The position numbers were made by a program, and so were the translations under genes. This document shows positions 51,606 to 61,233 of a stretch of DNA of 64,000 nucleotides, one piece after another. Every line of letters starts with the position of its first letter. The first letter of the stretch is position 1. Source of the stretch: Gracilibacillus boraciitolerans JCM 21714 (GTDB lineage: Bacteria; Bacillota; Bacilli; Bacillales; Amphibacillaceae); contig NZ_BAVS01000005.1 of assembly GCF_000521485.1 (NCBI RefSeq), positions 1 through 64,000 of the forward strand. Reading direction: 5' to 3'. The notes under the pieces are model-generated. The model ran no database searches. It saw only the letters and a list, made by a program, of their open reading frames with translations, and was not told the DNA's origin.

Positions 51606-53151
51606 TTACACTTTATGGAGCAATTTGTTCCGGTATTCGGTTGGTGAGGTCTTACATATTTTTTTGAAAACTTTGCTAAAATAGTTCGGATCATGATATC
51701 CAACGTCAAAGGTAATCTCCTTTAACGTTTTGTTAGGATCGCGCATTAATTTCTGTGCTTTATTGATTCTGCATTCGGTTAAAAAGTGGATGTAGTTCAT
51801 ACCCAGCTGATCCTTAAAACATTTACTAATGTAGATCGGGCTCAGTCCTACTTCTTTGCCAATCCTATCCAGCGAAATTTCTTCATGCGCATGGTCGATA
51901 ATAAATTGTTTAATATAGTGAATGGTATCTGCTTCAAACTCTGATTGATGATCTTGAAAGGAATTCTCCATTGCTTTTAAATAATTTAATACTTCCGCAC
52001 TTAACTGTCGATAATCCGTCGATTTGAAATAATAAAATTGCGTGTGGTGTTCCACACCCATTTCCCCCCCAAGTATCCGCGAGGCAATCCACAATAATTC
52101 TCTTGTTTTTTGAGATGTTTGTAATAAATTCTCTCCTAATTGTTTGGAACGATCGATAAAATCCGTAAAACACTGATGAATCTCCTGCCAGTTACCGGCT
52201 CGTATATAGTCAAAAAATTGCTGTTCATATTGCTTATTTGCTTTCGTATCTATCCCTGGAACAATGCTTGGTAAATCGGTATAAAATCGAAATTTAACTG
52301 GGATGGCTGTATCACTTGTTGCGATTAAAGATTCCTGGTAGGATTGTCGGACTTGCTCTAGAGGTGTGTACACATTTCCTATTCCGATGAAAGAAGAACT
52401 GATATTGGCAGGGTTTATATGTGAGAGAATTTCTCGTGCTAGTAAGGTTGCCTGGGCTCGAAATGATTGGATCGGATCGCGAAATACAATAATCGGTAAC
52501 TGATGTCCATATAGCGCCCCCCTACCCATGCCCCCCCACCTCGTTTTCTGACGATTTCTTTTATTACCGTATAATGGACGTCCAACCCTTTAGGAAGAAT
52601 CAGACTTATCACAAATTTTTCCTGTGTTCCATGCATATCGAGTATTTCCATTAATTCTTCGATATGGACGTCATGAACATGATCAAATAATAATTGGGTC
52701 ACCACATCGGTTTCAAAGAGGGACATGGCTTTCTGCAGGGTATGTTCCTGCTGTTTTTCTAATTCCTGCTTTTTATTTTCTTTAGTGATTTGTACTAAAA
52801 TTCTTTCTACCGTAGTGATAATTTCCTGAACACTGCTTGGTTTAACCAGATAATCAACGACACCGAGCTTCAATGCTGATCTTGCATAATCAAATTCTGC
52901 ATATGCTGTCATCATAATGAACTTTATGCCAGCATGCTCTGATTTTATTTGTCTAATCACTTCTATACCGGACATTCCTGGCATTTTAATATCCATTAAA
53001 ATCAATTCTGGCTGAAATGTCTTTACCATTTGTAATGCTGTTCTTCCGTTTTGAGCCTGCTGAATGATCATATTGGAAAAATACGATTGTAAAATCTTTT
53101 CGAGTCCATCTCGTTCCACCTTTTCATCATCCACGATCAGTACTTTTGTCA
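51606..53151 (-). CDS. YesN-type response regulator with AraC DNA-binding domain (frame broken)
   Basis: About 514 residues from the TTG at 53151 (AAGGGG upstream). The receiver (about 1-120) has VLIVDDEKVERDG, the phospho-acceptor Asp in ELILMDIKMPGMSG, TAYAEFDYA and VVDYLVKPSS. The C-terminal AraC domain (about 410-510) shows EISLDRIGKEVGLSPIYISKCFKDQLGMNY and EITFDVGYHDPNYFSKVFKK. A break at 52515-52520 (six C where four restore WVGALYGHQLPIIVF) joins the two frames, and the neighbouring seven-C run adds a Gly. These regulators usually have a YesM-type sensor kinase beside them; none is in the window. Control of the adjacent sugar importer is likely. Confidence 0.85.
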
Positions 53152-53177
53152 ACTTAGCAACTCCCCCCCTTCCCATT

Positions 53178-53191
53178 AGAAAGCGCTATCA
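53178..53191. promoter_or_regulatory. Catabolite-responsive element (cre), response-regulator gene
   Basis: AGAAAGCGCTATCA matches the cre pattern TGAAAGCGCTTTCA at 12 of 14 positions, with the core AAGCGCT intact, 27 bases upstream of the start codon. CcpA binding here would repress transcription when glucose is present. Confidence 0.55.
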
Positions 53192-53370
53192 TTTTTTTGA
53201 AAACGGAGTTATTGATACTTGAAAATATTTCATTGGTTTCAAATAATTCCATGATACTTATTATTATATAACTCAAGAGTCACTAAATTCTGGATTATAT
53301 AAAGAATATCTGTACTTTTTAAAGATCGATGCCGTGTAAGAAATATATGAAAGTTTCTGTCAAATTATGA

Positions 53371-53490
53371 TTAGGTCACTTTTTTGTATATTTAGGTCAC
53401 TTTTTTAAATTATTAGGTCACTTTAGAGCATATTTAGGTCACTTTTTTTAATAATCAGGTCACTTTAAAGCATAATTAGGTCACTTTTCA
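53371..53490. repeat. Six 21-bp-spaced direct repeats upstream of the response regulator
   Basis: AGGTCACTTT begins at 53373, 53394, 53415, 53436, 53457 and 53478: six copies, each exactly 21 bases apart. Spacer halves alternate between T-rich and AGCATA-type, so units 2-3 and 4-5 form a 42-base higher-order repeat. The array lies between the importer terminator and the regulator gene, 220-340 bases upstream of the start codon. Two helical turns per unit put every copy on one face of DNA, as expected for a cooperative protein-binding array. Confidence 0.9.
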
Positions 53491-53502
53491 ATTTATTATA
53501 GG

Positions 53503-53543
53503 AAAAACCTCGCTACCGGTTGTAAAACGATAGTGAGGTTTTC
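53503..53543 (-). terminator. Terminator of the sugar importer operon
   Basis: AAAAACCTCGCTA and CG pair with CG and TAGTGAGGTTTT; it begins two bases after the permease stop and separates the importer from the regulator gene. Confidence 0.8.
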
Positions 53544-53544
53544 T

Positions 53545-54726
53545 TTATCCTCTTTGTCTTCTAGTCATTACGTCGAAAATTACAGCTAATGCGAGAACGC
53601 CTCCGCGGATCATGTATTGAGGAGCTATTCCTACACCCATCAGATTCATCCCGTTCGTTAATGTCGCCATTACGATCGCACCGATTAGAGCTCCGGTAAC
53701 TTTTCCAACACCACCGTGGGCAGATACACCACCTACAAAGGCTGCAGCAATCGCGTCAAGCTCGAATAACGTACCTGCTGTCGTTGTCGCAGATTGTAAG
53801 CGAGACGTAAAAAGAATACCGGATAATGCAGAAAGCATCCCCCCCATGGAACCGAATACTAAGAACGTAATTTTACTTACACTGATACCGGTAAGGTGCG
53901 CTGCTTCCGGATTACTGCCGACCGCATAGATATGACGGCCAATTACTGTTTTGGTTGTTATAAAATGATAGATAAAAACAACTGCTAAAATGATTACCAC
54001 TGTCCATGAAAAGCCGTTATATCCTGCTAATAGCCATGTAATATAACCAATAACCACAGACATAAAAGCAAGTTGCACAACAAATATCGGTTTGGAGACC
54101 ACTTCAAAATTATATTTTATTTTTTTGTGACGATTGGTGATGGCACTATAGATGTAAAATAAGATACCAAGCACCCCCCCTAGAATTAAGGAAAGGAAAT
54201 GCAATCCGGCCACTTCCATAATTGCCGGAATATATCCATTACCAATCGCATTAAATGTCTCATTATCAATAATAATCGTTCCTGTCTTCTCTGTTGCCAG
54301 TAAAATCGCACCACGATAGATAAGCCAGCCTGCAAGCGTAGCAACAAACGCTGGTATACCTATTTTTGCTACTAAAAAACCTGTAACGGACCCTGCACAA
54401 ATCCCAAGAAAAAGGATAATAGGTATAACAACATAGATCGGCATGCCATAATTCACCATTAGAATAGCTGCAACTGCACCAAGAAAACCTGCCAGGAAAC
54501 CAATTGATAAATCAATATGACGAATAACAATGACCAGCATAACCCCAACCGCTAATACAGCTATATAGCCAGCGGAATCTAGTAAATTACTAATATTCCG
54601 AGAAGATAAAAACAATCCATCAGTCAGAACCGTGAACGTGATCATAATTACAAATAAGGCAATGTACATCCCATAATCACGAATATTCCGTTTTACTAAG
54701 CTCAGTAACTCCTTTAGATATTTCAT
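53545..54726 (-). CDS. Sugar ABC importer permease (XylH/MmsB-like)
   Basis: A 393-residue permease with about ten membrane segments. VLAVGVMLVIVIRHIDLSIGFLAG, GICAGSVTGFLVAKIGIPAFVATLAG, GRHIYAVGSNPEAAHLTGI and LFELDAIAAAFVGGVSAHGG are the standard landmarks of the ribose/xylose permease family. The extra-long middle loop (about 210-245) is like XylH. Seven-base runs at 53837 and 54174 each give an adjacent Gly pair (SMGGMLSALSG and LILGGVLG), probably one Gly too many. It takes sugar from the binding protein and couples to the ATPase 12 bases upstream. Confidence 0.9.
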   Translation of the reverse strand: MKYLKELLSLVKRNIRDYGMYIALFVIMITFTVLTDGLFLSSRNISNLLDSAGYIAVLAVGVMLVIVIRHIDLSIGFLAGFLGAVAAILMVNYGMPIYVVIPIILFLGICAGSVTGFLVAKIGIPAFVATLAGWLIYRGAILLATEKTGTIIIDNETFNAIGNGYIPAIMEVAGLHFLSLILGGVLGILFYIYSAITNRHKKIKYNFEVVSKPIFVVQLAFMSVVIGYITWLLAGYNGFSWTVVIILAVVFIYHFITTKTVIGRHIYAVGSNPEAAHLTGISVSKITFLVFGSMGGMLSALSGILFTSRLQSATTTAGTLFELDAIAAAFVGGVSAHGGVGKVTGALIGAIVMATLTNGMNLMGVGIAPQYMIRGGVLALAVIFDVMTRRQRG

Positions 54727-54738
54727 GAATGATTCCTC

Positions 54739-56263
54739 CTATTGCGTCGCAAGTTGCATGATTTTTTCCTGGGTCGCATCTTCCGCTAATAATTCACCCT
54801 TTATTTCACTTTCTGCCATTACGTAAATACGATCACTCATTCCAAGCACTTCCCCAAGCTCAGATGAAATCATAATAATACTCATTCCTTTATTAATTAA
54901 CTCATTCATTACAGAGTAAATTTCAAATTTTGCTCCAACATCGATACCACGAGTTGGTTCATCCAATATCAGTAATTTAGGGTTCACAAATAACCACTTG
55001 GCAAGCGATACTTTTTGTTGATTACCACCACTCAGATTTCCTGCTAATTGTTGAATATTGGGCGTTTTTAATTCCTAATGAATCTTTGTATTGATCAGCG
55101 ACAACTATTTCCTCATTTATATTTACTGTTCCTTTTGAAGAGATTTCCTTTAAATTTCCAATTGAAATATTATTTTTGATGTCTTGCAATAGAAATAGAC
55201 CATTTCCTTTGCGATCTTCTGTTACATAGGCAATACCTGCTTTTATCGCTTCATGAGGATGCTGCAGTTTAGCTGGCTGTCCTTCCAACTCTAAATCACC
55301 AGTGATTTTATATTTCCGTGCGTTACCGAACATACTTAAGGCGAGCTCCGTACGTCCAGATCCCATTAATCCAGAAATTCCAACAATTTCGCCCCGTTTA
55401 ACATTAAGGTTGACATTTTTCGTAACATTTCGTCCTAACTTCGGATCAAAAGCCGTCCAATTAGATAACTTTAAGATGGTTTCGCCTATTTCCTGATTTG
55501 GCCGTTTCGGATAGATGTCTTCTATTTCGCGGCCAACCATATTTTTGATAATAGCGGCTTCCGTAATTTCACCTTTTGAAGCTTCTAGCGTACAAATCGT
55601 TTCTCCATCACGCAGAACTGTTGCCTTATCAGCGATCGCAATAACTTCCTTCAGTTTGTGGGAAATCATAATCGAGGTAATTCCCTGTTTCTTTAGTTCT
55701 TTTAGCAATTCCAGCAGATTTTCACTGTCATTTTCGTTTAACGCTGCTGTTGGCTCATCCAATATAAGCAGTTTTACTTCTTTACTTAATGCTTTGGCAA
55801 TTTCAATCAGCTGTTGCTTGCCAACGCCCAAATCCTTTATTAAGGTGTCCGGATTTACTTTCAAACCTACCTTTTTTAACATTTTTTCGGACTCGGACAC
55901 TGTTTGGTTCCATTCCAAAATACCGGCATATTGTATTTCATTACCTACAAAAATATTTTCATAAACAGATAGGTGAGGAAATAGTGCCAGTTCCTGATAA
56001 ATAATAGCAATGCCTACTTCGACACTATCACTAATTTTATTAAATCGTAGAATCTCACCGTTAACAATGATATCTCCCTTATATGTTCCATAGGGATACA
56101 CGCCACTCAGTACTTTCATCAGCGTCGACTTACCTGCGCCATTCTCTCCTACTAAACAATGGATTTCTCCTCTTTCTACAGCAAAATTAACATTAGAGAG
56201 CGCTTTTACACCTATGAATTCCTTGGAAATTTGTTTCATTTCTAATATATTATCGCTCACCAC
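54739..56263 (-). CDS. Sugar ABC importer ATPase (XylG/MmsA-like, frame broken)
   Basis: About 507 residues with two tandem ATPase domains. First: [20 protein letters not shown] (Walker A), [28 protein letters not shown]. Second: [19 protein letters not shown] (degenerate Walker A, normal in this family), [14 protein letters not shown], then after a break near 55062 [15 protein letters not shown] and [18 protein letters not shown]. The break is at an A run (AAAAAC for AAAAC). Domain order and length fit the family. It sits between the binding protein and the permease of one operon. Confidence 0.88.
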
Positions 56264-56349
56264 GATGCCTCCCTTAGCGAGAAAACTTGATAGTGGAAAA
56301 TGAGTGCCGGTGAATTTCCAACACCATTTCCCACTATGTCTAGCAATTA

Positions 56350-57527
56350 TTATTCTAATCCAGTAAATTCACTAGCTTCATAGTATCCAGAATCGATTAA
56401 CTCTGCCTGTACATTATCTTGTTCAACAACAATAACTTCCGTTTGTTTTGCTGGTACTTCGATATTTCCATTGTCATAACTTCCGGTAGTTTCTGGTTCA
56501 TTTCCATCTAAAATGTCAACTGCCATTCCCATCGAGTCTTCTACCAATGTTCGAACATCCTTAAAGACTGTCATCGATTGTTTTCCATCAATAATATATT
56601 GAATAGAAGCGATTTCAGCATCTTGCCCTGTGACAACATAGTCTGTAATTCCCCCCCATCTGTTGCAAATACATCTGCGATTGCGCGGGCAGTGCCATCA
56701 TTTGGTGCTAATATAGCAACATTCCCTTTAAGATCCTCTCCAGCAGCAGTTAAATTAGTTTGTGCTTTATTTTTTGCTTCGTTTGGATCCCAGTTCGTTG
56801 TTACCTGGCCTAAAATTTTGCCCATCTCATCACGTGTTAGTTCTGCTTTATCCTTTAAAGCTTCTGCTTCACTAGAATTTGCAATCACAAATGTTCCGTC
56901 AGCAATTTTTGGCTGCAGCACATTCCATGCTCCTTCAAAGAATAAAAATGCATTATTATCAGAAGACGCTCCCGTATACAAATAAAGTGGCACATTGCTT
57001 CCCTCTGCGTTATCAACCAGATACTGTCCCTGTGCTTCCCCCCCTACTGCGACACTGTCAAATGTGACATAATAATCAACTGCATCTGTATCTGTCACTA
57101 AGCGGTCATAAGAAATAACGGTTATTCCTTCCTCTTTTGCTGCTTCAACCGATGCACCAGCTGCAGCACCGTCATGTGGTGCAATAATTAACACATCTAT
57201 ACCTTGACTGATTAATGTTTCTACATTTTCCTTTTCTTTTGCTGAAGATCCTTGGCTAAATAAAATTTCTGTCGTGTATTCTGAATCTTCCAATGCTGCT
57301 TTAAATCGTGCTTCATCCTGAACCCAACGTGGCTCATCTTTTGTTGGTAATACAATACCAATACTTACTCCTCCATCATCTGTGTTTTCACTCTCTGTTT
57401 CTGTACCTGAGTCCGTTCCGGTATCATCTGCGGTACCGCTTCCACTTTCACTGTTACAGCCTGTGATGAAGATAATAGCCATAATTGCAATGAATAATAT
57501 CGAGATAAACTTGAATTTCTCCCTCAT
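56350..57527 (-). CDS. Sugar-binding lipoprotein (XylF/ChvE-like, frame broken)
   Basis: About 393 residues from ATG 57527. The lipobox FITGC-N (about Cys 23) precedes an acidic Ser/Thr/Asp linker. The periplasmic-binding-type fold shows VSIGIVLPTKDEPRWVQDEARF, VLIIAPHDGAAAGASVEAAK, VISYDRLVTDTDAVDYYVTFD and ALAPNDGTARAIADVFATDG-like pattern. The break at 56650-56656 (seven C where five would fit) is repaired to DGGITDYVVTGQDAEIASIQYI. The tail has SMTVFKDVRTLVEDSMGMAV. Xylose- or multi-sugar-type ligand is likely but not provable. First gene of the importer operon, with a cre-like site just upstream. Confidence 0.85.
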
Positions 57528-57556
57528 TTCATTACTCCCCCCTTTCAAAATGTTTT

Positions 57557-57570
57557 TGTAATGGCTTACA
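57557..57570. promoter_or_regulatory. cre-like site upstream of the importer operon
   Basis: TGTAAGCCATTACA (minus strand) matches the cre consensus TGWAANCGNTNWCA with one mismatch in the core, 30 bases before the start codon of the binding protein. Confidence 0.45.
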
Positions 57571-57682
57571 TTTTAAAATATATCATTGAAAATGGCGGTA
57601 AAGTATCGCATGTTGTAGTAGTATTTTAGGGTCAGTCTGTACTTTTTTAGCATCGAGGTTTATATTGTTTTCTAATACAAAA

Positions 57683-57717
57683 AAAAGCCGGACATAAATC
57701 GTCCGATCCTTATTTAT
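57683..57717 (-). terminator. Weak hairpin terminator
   Basis: CGGAC and GTCCG pair over an AT loop, followed on the minus strand by a long T run. It lies 30-odd bases to the left of repeat A copy 2 and could insulate the importer operon. Confidence 0.5.
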
Positions 57718-57777
57718 AACTCAAATATTATGCACTAACTTCTAAATATCAATTTTGAACTATTGATACAGTAATAC

Positions 57778-57911
57778 TGCCGCTTCGGCTGCCCACTTCC
57801 CTTTCCGTAGGGTTTTCTCTTCAGCTAACTTTTCCAAGCATAGATCGCTTGGAAAAGTGGATCTTCAGAGAAAACATTCCTACAGGAGTGGAAGCGGGCG
57901 GCCTCCGCTGT
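57778..57911. repeat. Imperfect palindromic repeat, family A, copy 2
   Basis: CGCTTCGGCTGCCCACTTCC at the left matches the outer arm of copy 1 (107-224); CTTCAGCTAACTTTTCC is the shared inner arm. The right arm (GGAGTGGAAGCGGGCGGCC) has drifted. Flanking AT sequence is also partly shared between the copies. Confidence 0.65.
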
Positions 57912-58147
57912 GATAATGTGCTACAAACCAAATAAAACCCGTTATTGCATAAAATGACGTCATTTCTTATCTATGATTTCATGCAATAACTGCTTATAAC
58001 ATAAAATCCTTTAACAAAAAACGAAAGATTTCATTTAATAATGAATATTTGCATGAAATCCACAAAATTTCTATTAGAGATTTCCTGCAATAAATAATGA
58101 CGTTAAAAACTTTTTAGATTGAATGTCGGATCATTTATTACAGCTGA
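57912..58147. other. AT-rich spacer
   Basis: No gene or clear signal. It contains several copies of short ATTTCATGCAATAA-like words that may be remnants of a repeat. Confidence 0.35.
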
Positions 58148-58177
58148 AAAAAAGCCAATCGAGTGATTGGCTTTTTC
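58148..58177 (-). terminator. Terminator of the acidic lipoprotein gene
   Basis: AAAAAGCCAATC pairs with GATTGGCTTTTT over GAGT, a few bases past the stop codon. Confidence 0.85.
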
Positions 58178-58180
58178 CAT

Positions 58181-58492
58181 TTATTCTTCTTTATTTTCCT
58201 CGTTCATTTTATCATCACCGTTTTCTACAGCGTCTTCCATATTTTCTTCTGTTTCATTCATATTTTCTTCTACATTCTCACCTACGTCTTCGCCAGTTCC
58301 GTCTTCTTCGTCTCCTGCAGGTGCTTCTTCATTTTCTTGTCCTTCTTGCGGTTGTTCCTGTTCTTCTTGTGGTTGCTCTTCTGTTGGTTGCTCTTCTTCT
58401 ATTGGTTCTTCTTCGTCACTTTGTGCACAACCAACTAAAAGTGATAGTGATAATAAAAATGCTGAGAGATACTTGACGTATTTTAATTCCAT
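58181..58492 (-). CDS. Small, extremely acidic lipoprotein
   Basis: A 103-residue protein. The first 22 residues are a lipoprotein signal ending in LLVGC-A. Almost all of the mature part is Glu, Gln, Asp, Asn and Pro (EEEPIEEEQPTEEQPQEE). There is no folded domain. AAGGAGG lies nine bases before the ATG. Such disordered acidic lipoproteins are common in salt-tolerant Bacillaceae; a charge-brush or ion-binding role at the membrane surface is only a guess. Confidence 0.8.
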   Translation of the reverse strand: MELKYVKYLSAFLLSLSLLVGCAQSDEEEPIEEEQPTEEQPQEEQEQPQEGQENEEAPAGDEEDGTGEDVGENVEENMNETEENMEDAVENGDDKMNEENKEE

Positions 58493-58626
58493 TAGATGTC
58501 CTCCTTAAATTCTTGTTCAATACTAGCATAACCAAATAATTCATAAACTATGCTCAGCGAATAAATTTTTTTTAAGAAGAGACTCATGGAACAATTAGAT
58601 ATAAGTCTTTCAGTGAATGCTTAGGG

Positions 58627-59043
58627 TTATTTTACGGCGAATGTTATTTCTGCTTCACATGCTAATTCGCCATCTACTTTGGCTACGGCTTTGCCTTTAC
58701 CAATTGGTCCTTTAATGCGAATAATTTCTACTTCTAAGTGTAAGGTATCTCCTGGTATTACCTGACGTTTAAATCGGCATTTATCGATACCTGCTAAGAA
58801 ACCAATTTTCCCTTTGTTTTCTTCTTTACTTAATATTGCTACCGCGCCAACTTGTGCCAACGCTTCGATAATTAAGACTCCTGGCATTACTGGGTAATCA
58901 GGAAAATGTCCTTGAAAAAATGGTTCATTGATCGTTACATTCTTTTTTCCTGCGATTCGATTTTCATTCTGTTCGATAATGGCATCTACTAATAAAAATG
59001 GGTAACGATGTGGAATTGTTGCTTTTATTTGTTCTATATCCAT
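58627..59043 (-). CDS. fabZ: 3-hydroxyacyl-ACP dehydratase FabZ
   Basis: A 138-residue hot-dog-fold enzyme of type II fatty-acid synthesis, dehydrating 3-hydroxyacyl-ACP. [22 protein letters not shown], then [29 protein letters not shown], carries the catalytic His (GHFP) and the Glu of EALAQ. Length is normal and the frame is intact. AAGGAG lies ahead of the ATG. The gene follows the flhO-flhP block as in B. subtilis (where fabZ is ywpB), separated from the small membrane gene by a hairpin. Confidence 0.95.
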   Translation of the reverse strand: MDIEQIKATIPHRYPFLLVDAIIEQNENRIAGKKNVTINEPFFQGHFPDYPVMPGVLIIEALAQVGAVAILSKEENKGKIGFLAGIDKCRFKRQVIPGDTLHLEVEIIRIKGPIGKGKAVAKVDGELACEAEITFAVK

Positions 59044-59080
59044 GTTATGTAACTCCTTTTTTTTTGCATATGGTTTATGA

Positions 59081-59110
59081 TAAAGGGATTAGGTTAAGAA
59101 CCTAATCCCT
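59081..59110. terminator. Hairpin between the EpuA-like gene and fabZ
   Basis: AAGGGATTAGGTT pairs perfectly with AACCTAATCCCTT. A T run follows on the plus strand only, so on the operon strand it may act as an attenuating or RNA-protecting hairpin rather than a full terminator. Confidence 0.6.
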
Positions 59111-59124
59111 TGCATTTTTTTATT

Positions 59125-59433
59125 TTATTCTGTGCGAACAAAGTCGATAATATGCTGCCATGTATCCCATCTGAGGACATCTAGAGGCCTACCATCTCCG
59201 AGTGTACTGAAGCCTATGATAAGACCGATCATTAAAGCAAATAAACTTAACACGACGACAATCAGAATTTTCAGCCAAACTGGCACCACACGACGCAGAT
59301 ATTTTTTTTCTTCTTTATTTTGCTTTTTCTTTTCTGCTCGTTTTTCTTTTTTTGATTGTGTATTATCTGTTATTTGCTTCTGTTCATCTGTTTGTTGTTT
59401 ATTTGGTTTTTTTGATCTTGTTTCCTTTGACAT
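59125..59433 (-). CDS. EpuA-like small membrane protein
   Basis: 102 residues from ATG 59433 (AAGGAG nine bases upstream). The first half is strongly basic (KSKKEKRAEKKKQNKEEKKYL). One membrane segment (about 53-75) follows, with RVVPVWLKILIVVVLSL. The outer tail has GDGRPLDVLRWDTWQHIIDFV. This matches the EpuA family, often mislabelled RNA polymerase subunit beta, that sits beside flhP/fabZ in Bacillaceae. Function is not settled. Confidence 0.75.
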   Translation of the reverse strand: MSKETRSKKPNKQQTDEQKQITDNTQSKKEKRAEKKKQNKEEKKYLRRVVPVWLKILIVVVLSLFALMIGLIIGFSTLGDGRPLDVLRWDTWQHIIDFVRTE

Positions 59434-59507
59434 ACGAGATGGCTCCTTATTGGTAAAACTACCATACTTTATCACGGTGCTAATCATCTACTAATCGTAA
59501 TTTCACT

Positions 59508-60343
59508 TTATCGTAATTGGTTGATTAAGCCTTTCATCTGATCATGCATCGATATCGATCTTGCATTAAACTGATAGGCTCGTTGGGTTTCAATCATATC
59601 TGTTGTTTGCTGTGCCAAGTCGACATTTGAAGCTTCTAATGCCCCCCCACTATCGATACGTATATCCTGCAAACCAACACCGTTAATGATTGTCTCCAGT
59701 GGATAATTTTCAAGCGATTGCTCGGACAAACGAAACAAATTATTACCTGCTGCTTCTAATAATCGCGGTCGCACTGCCTCTACAACACCAAGCTCAGCTT
59801 CCACTGCCTGAACACCATTTCTCGTTACCGTTAATTGTCCATTGTTTTCAATTTTCAGATCTTCCATATTATTATTCAAAATAATCGGCTCACCTGCTTC
59901 ACTCAAAACAGGATTGCATCTGAAGTCACAAGCATTACCTGATCATTTTCCAATGGAGTCAGATAAAAATTACCCGCTCTTGTATACCGAACCTCTTCGA
60001 TCCCATTTTCATTAACTGCTACTTGAAAAAGATGATTATCCTCTAACAAGGCCACATCGAGATTTCGATCGGTACGTTGGATCGATCCCTGGGCAAAGTT
60101 AAAATTAGTATGTCCTAATTTTGCACCTGCACCAATCCGTAATCCATCTGGAGTCAGCCGTCCATCCGCATTTGTTGGATCAGGCTCCGTGTTTATTTGT
60201 TGGGACAATAGGGAGGAAAAATTAGCATCTCGTTTTTTATAACCTGTTGTATTTAGATTGGCAATATTGTTACCAATATTATCAAGTCGTTTTTGTAATT
60301 GCCCCCCCATCGTTGCGGCGGCTTGAAAGGTTATTCTTGTCAT
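59508..60343 (-). CDS. flhP: FlhP, flagellar hook-basal body rod protein of the FlgG family (frame broken)
   Basis: About 278 residues. The start TRITFQAAATMGGQLQKRLD then NIGNNIANLNTTGYKKRDANF is the rod-family N-terminal motif; GGALEASNVDLAQQTTDMIETQRAYQFN is the C-terminal one. A break near 59918 (a lost G: SDG-NPVLSEAGEPI) separates the ends. Extra Gly candidates lie at 60302 (MGGQLQ) and 59642 (SGGALE); the family has one Gly at each. Rod parts assemble in the basal body. It forms an operon with flhO upstream. Confidence 0.88.
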
Positions 60344-60365
60344 TGATTTCTACCCCCCCTTTTTT

Positions 60366-61191
60366 TTAACCAAGTCGTGCAATCTCGTTTACTGCTTTAT
60401 CCAAACTGCGATCGTATTGCTGAACGATTTTTTGGTTTGCTTCAAAACTACGATAGGCTTGCATCATGTCTGTCATGGCTTGAGCTGCATCCACATTAGA
60501 GTTCTCTAAATGATTTTGCTGGACGTTGAATTGCAACCCGTCCACGGCTCTTGCGTCGATTAATGCTTCGCCATCTTCTGCTAATTCAAATAAATCTTGG
60601 CCATTTTTAACTAAGTCATTAGAGTTGGCCGTATAGGTGACTGCTAATGGAATCTCAGCACCATCTACTTCCATAACTCCCTCTGGTGTGATCGTGAATT
60701 CTAGTCCACCTGTATTAATTGGATTACCTGCCGCATCTAAGACATAGTGTCCTTGGTTTGTCGTTAAATTTCCCTGACCGTCTACCGTGAAGTTTCCATT
60801 TCTTGTATAGCGTACGTCACCTTCGCCGTTTTGCACACTAAAAAAGATTGAACCCTCTTCATCCGGTGTTTCCCCCCTGTACAAGTGCCAGATCGGTAGA
60901 AACGCCTGTTTCCCTTAATGAGCCTTGTACAAAATCAGGAATGGTCTCCTGGACATATACACCCGTATTTATCGCACCAATTTCAGTCATCGTTGGCATA
61001 GAACGATTTTGTGTTGTTGGTAATTGGCGATTTTCCATACGCTGAATTAACAATTCCGGGAAGGCCCGTAGTGACGTTTGATCTTGCTTATATCCTGGTG
61101 TTTGAGCGTTTGTAATATTGTTAGACAACACTTCCTGTCTGCGTTGCTGCGCCATCATTCCGCTCGTTGCCGTATAAAATCCTCTGAGCAT
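60366..61191 (-). CDS. flhO: FlhO, flagellar basal-body rod protein (frame broken)
   Basis: About 275 residues. MLRGFYTATSGMMAQQRRQEVLSNNITNAQTPGYKQD is the family start; SNVDAAQAMTDMMQAYRSFEANQKIVQQYDRSLDKAVNEIARLG is the family end. A break at 60872-60877 (six C where four restore DLALVQGETPDEEGS) splits the track. Repairing it gives RYTRNGNFTVDGQGNL in one frame. It lies between mbl and flhP as in B. subtilis. Confidence 0.9.
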
Positions 61192-61233
61192 TGCTAATAT
61201 CTCCCTTCAAGTGAAGCCGATCTCTTTTATGTA

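Noticed and set aside
53371-53490. CRISPR array
   Set aside because: The conserved unit is only about 10 bases, spacers are 11 bases, similar to one another, and no cas gene is present.
58123-58508. Plus-strand Phe/Leu/Ser-rich frames opposite the acidic lipoprotein
   Set aside because: They are complements of Glu/Gln codons, with no start signal.
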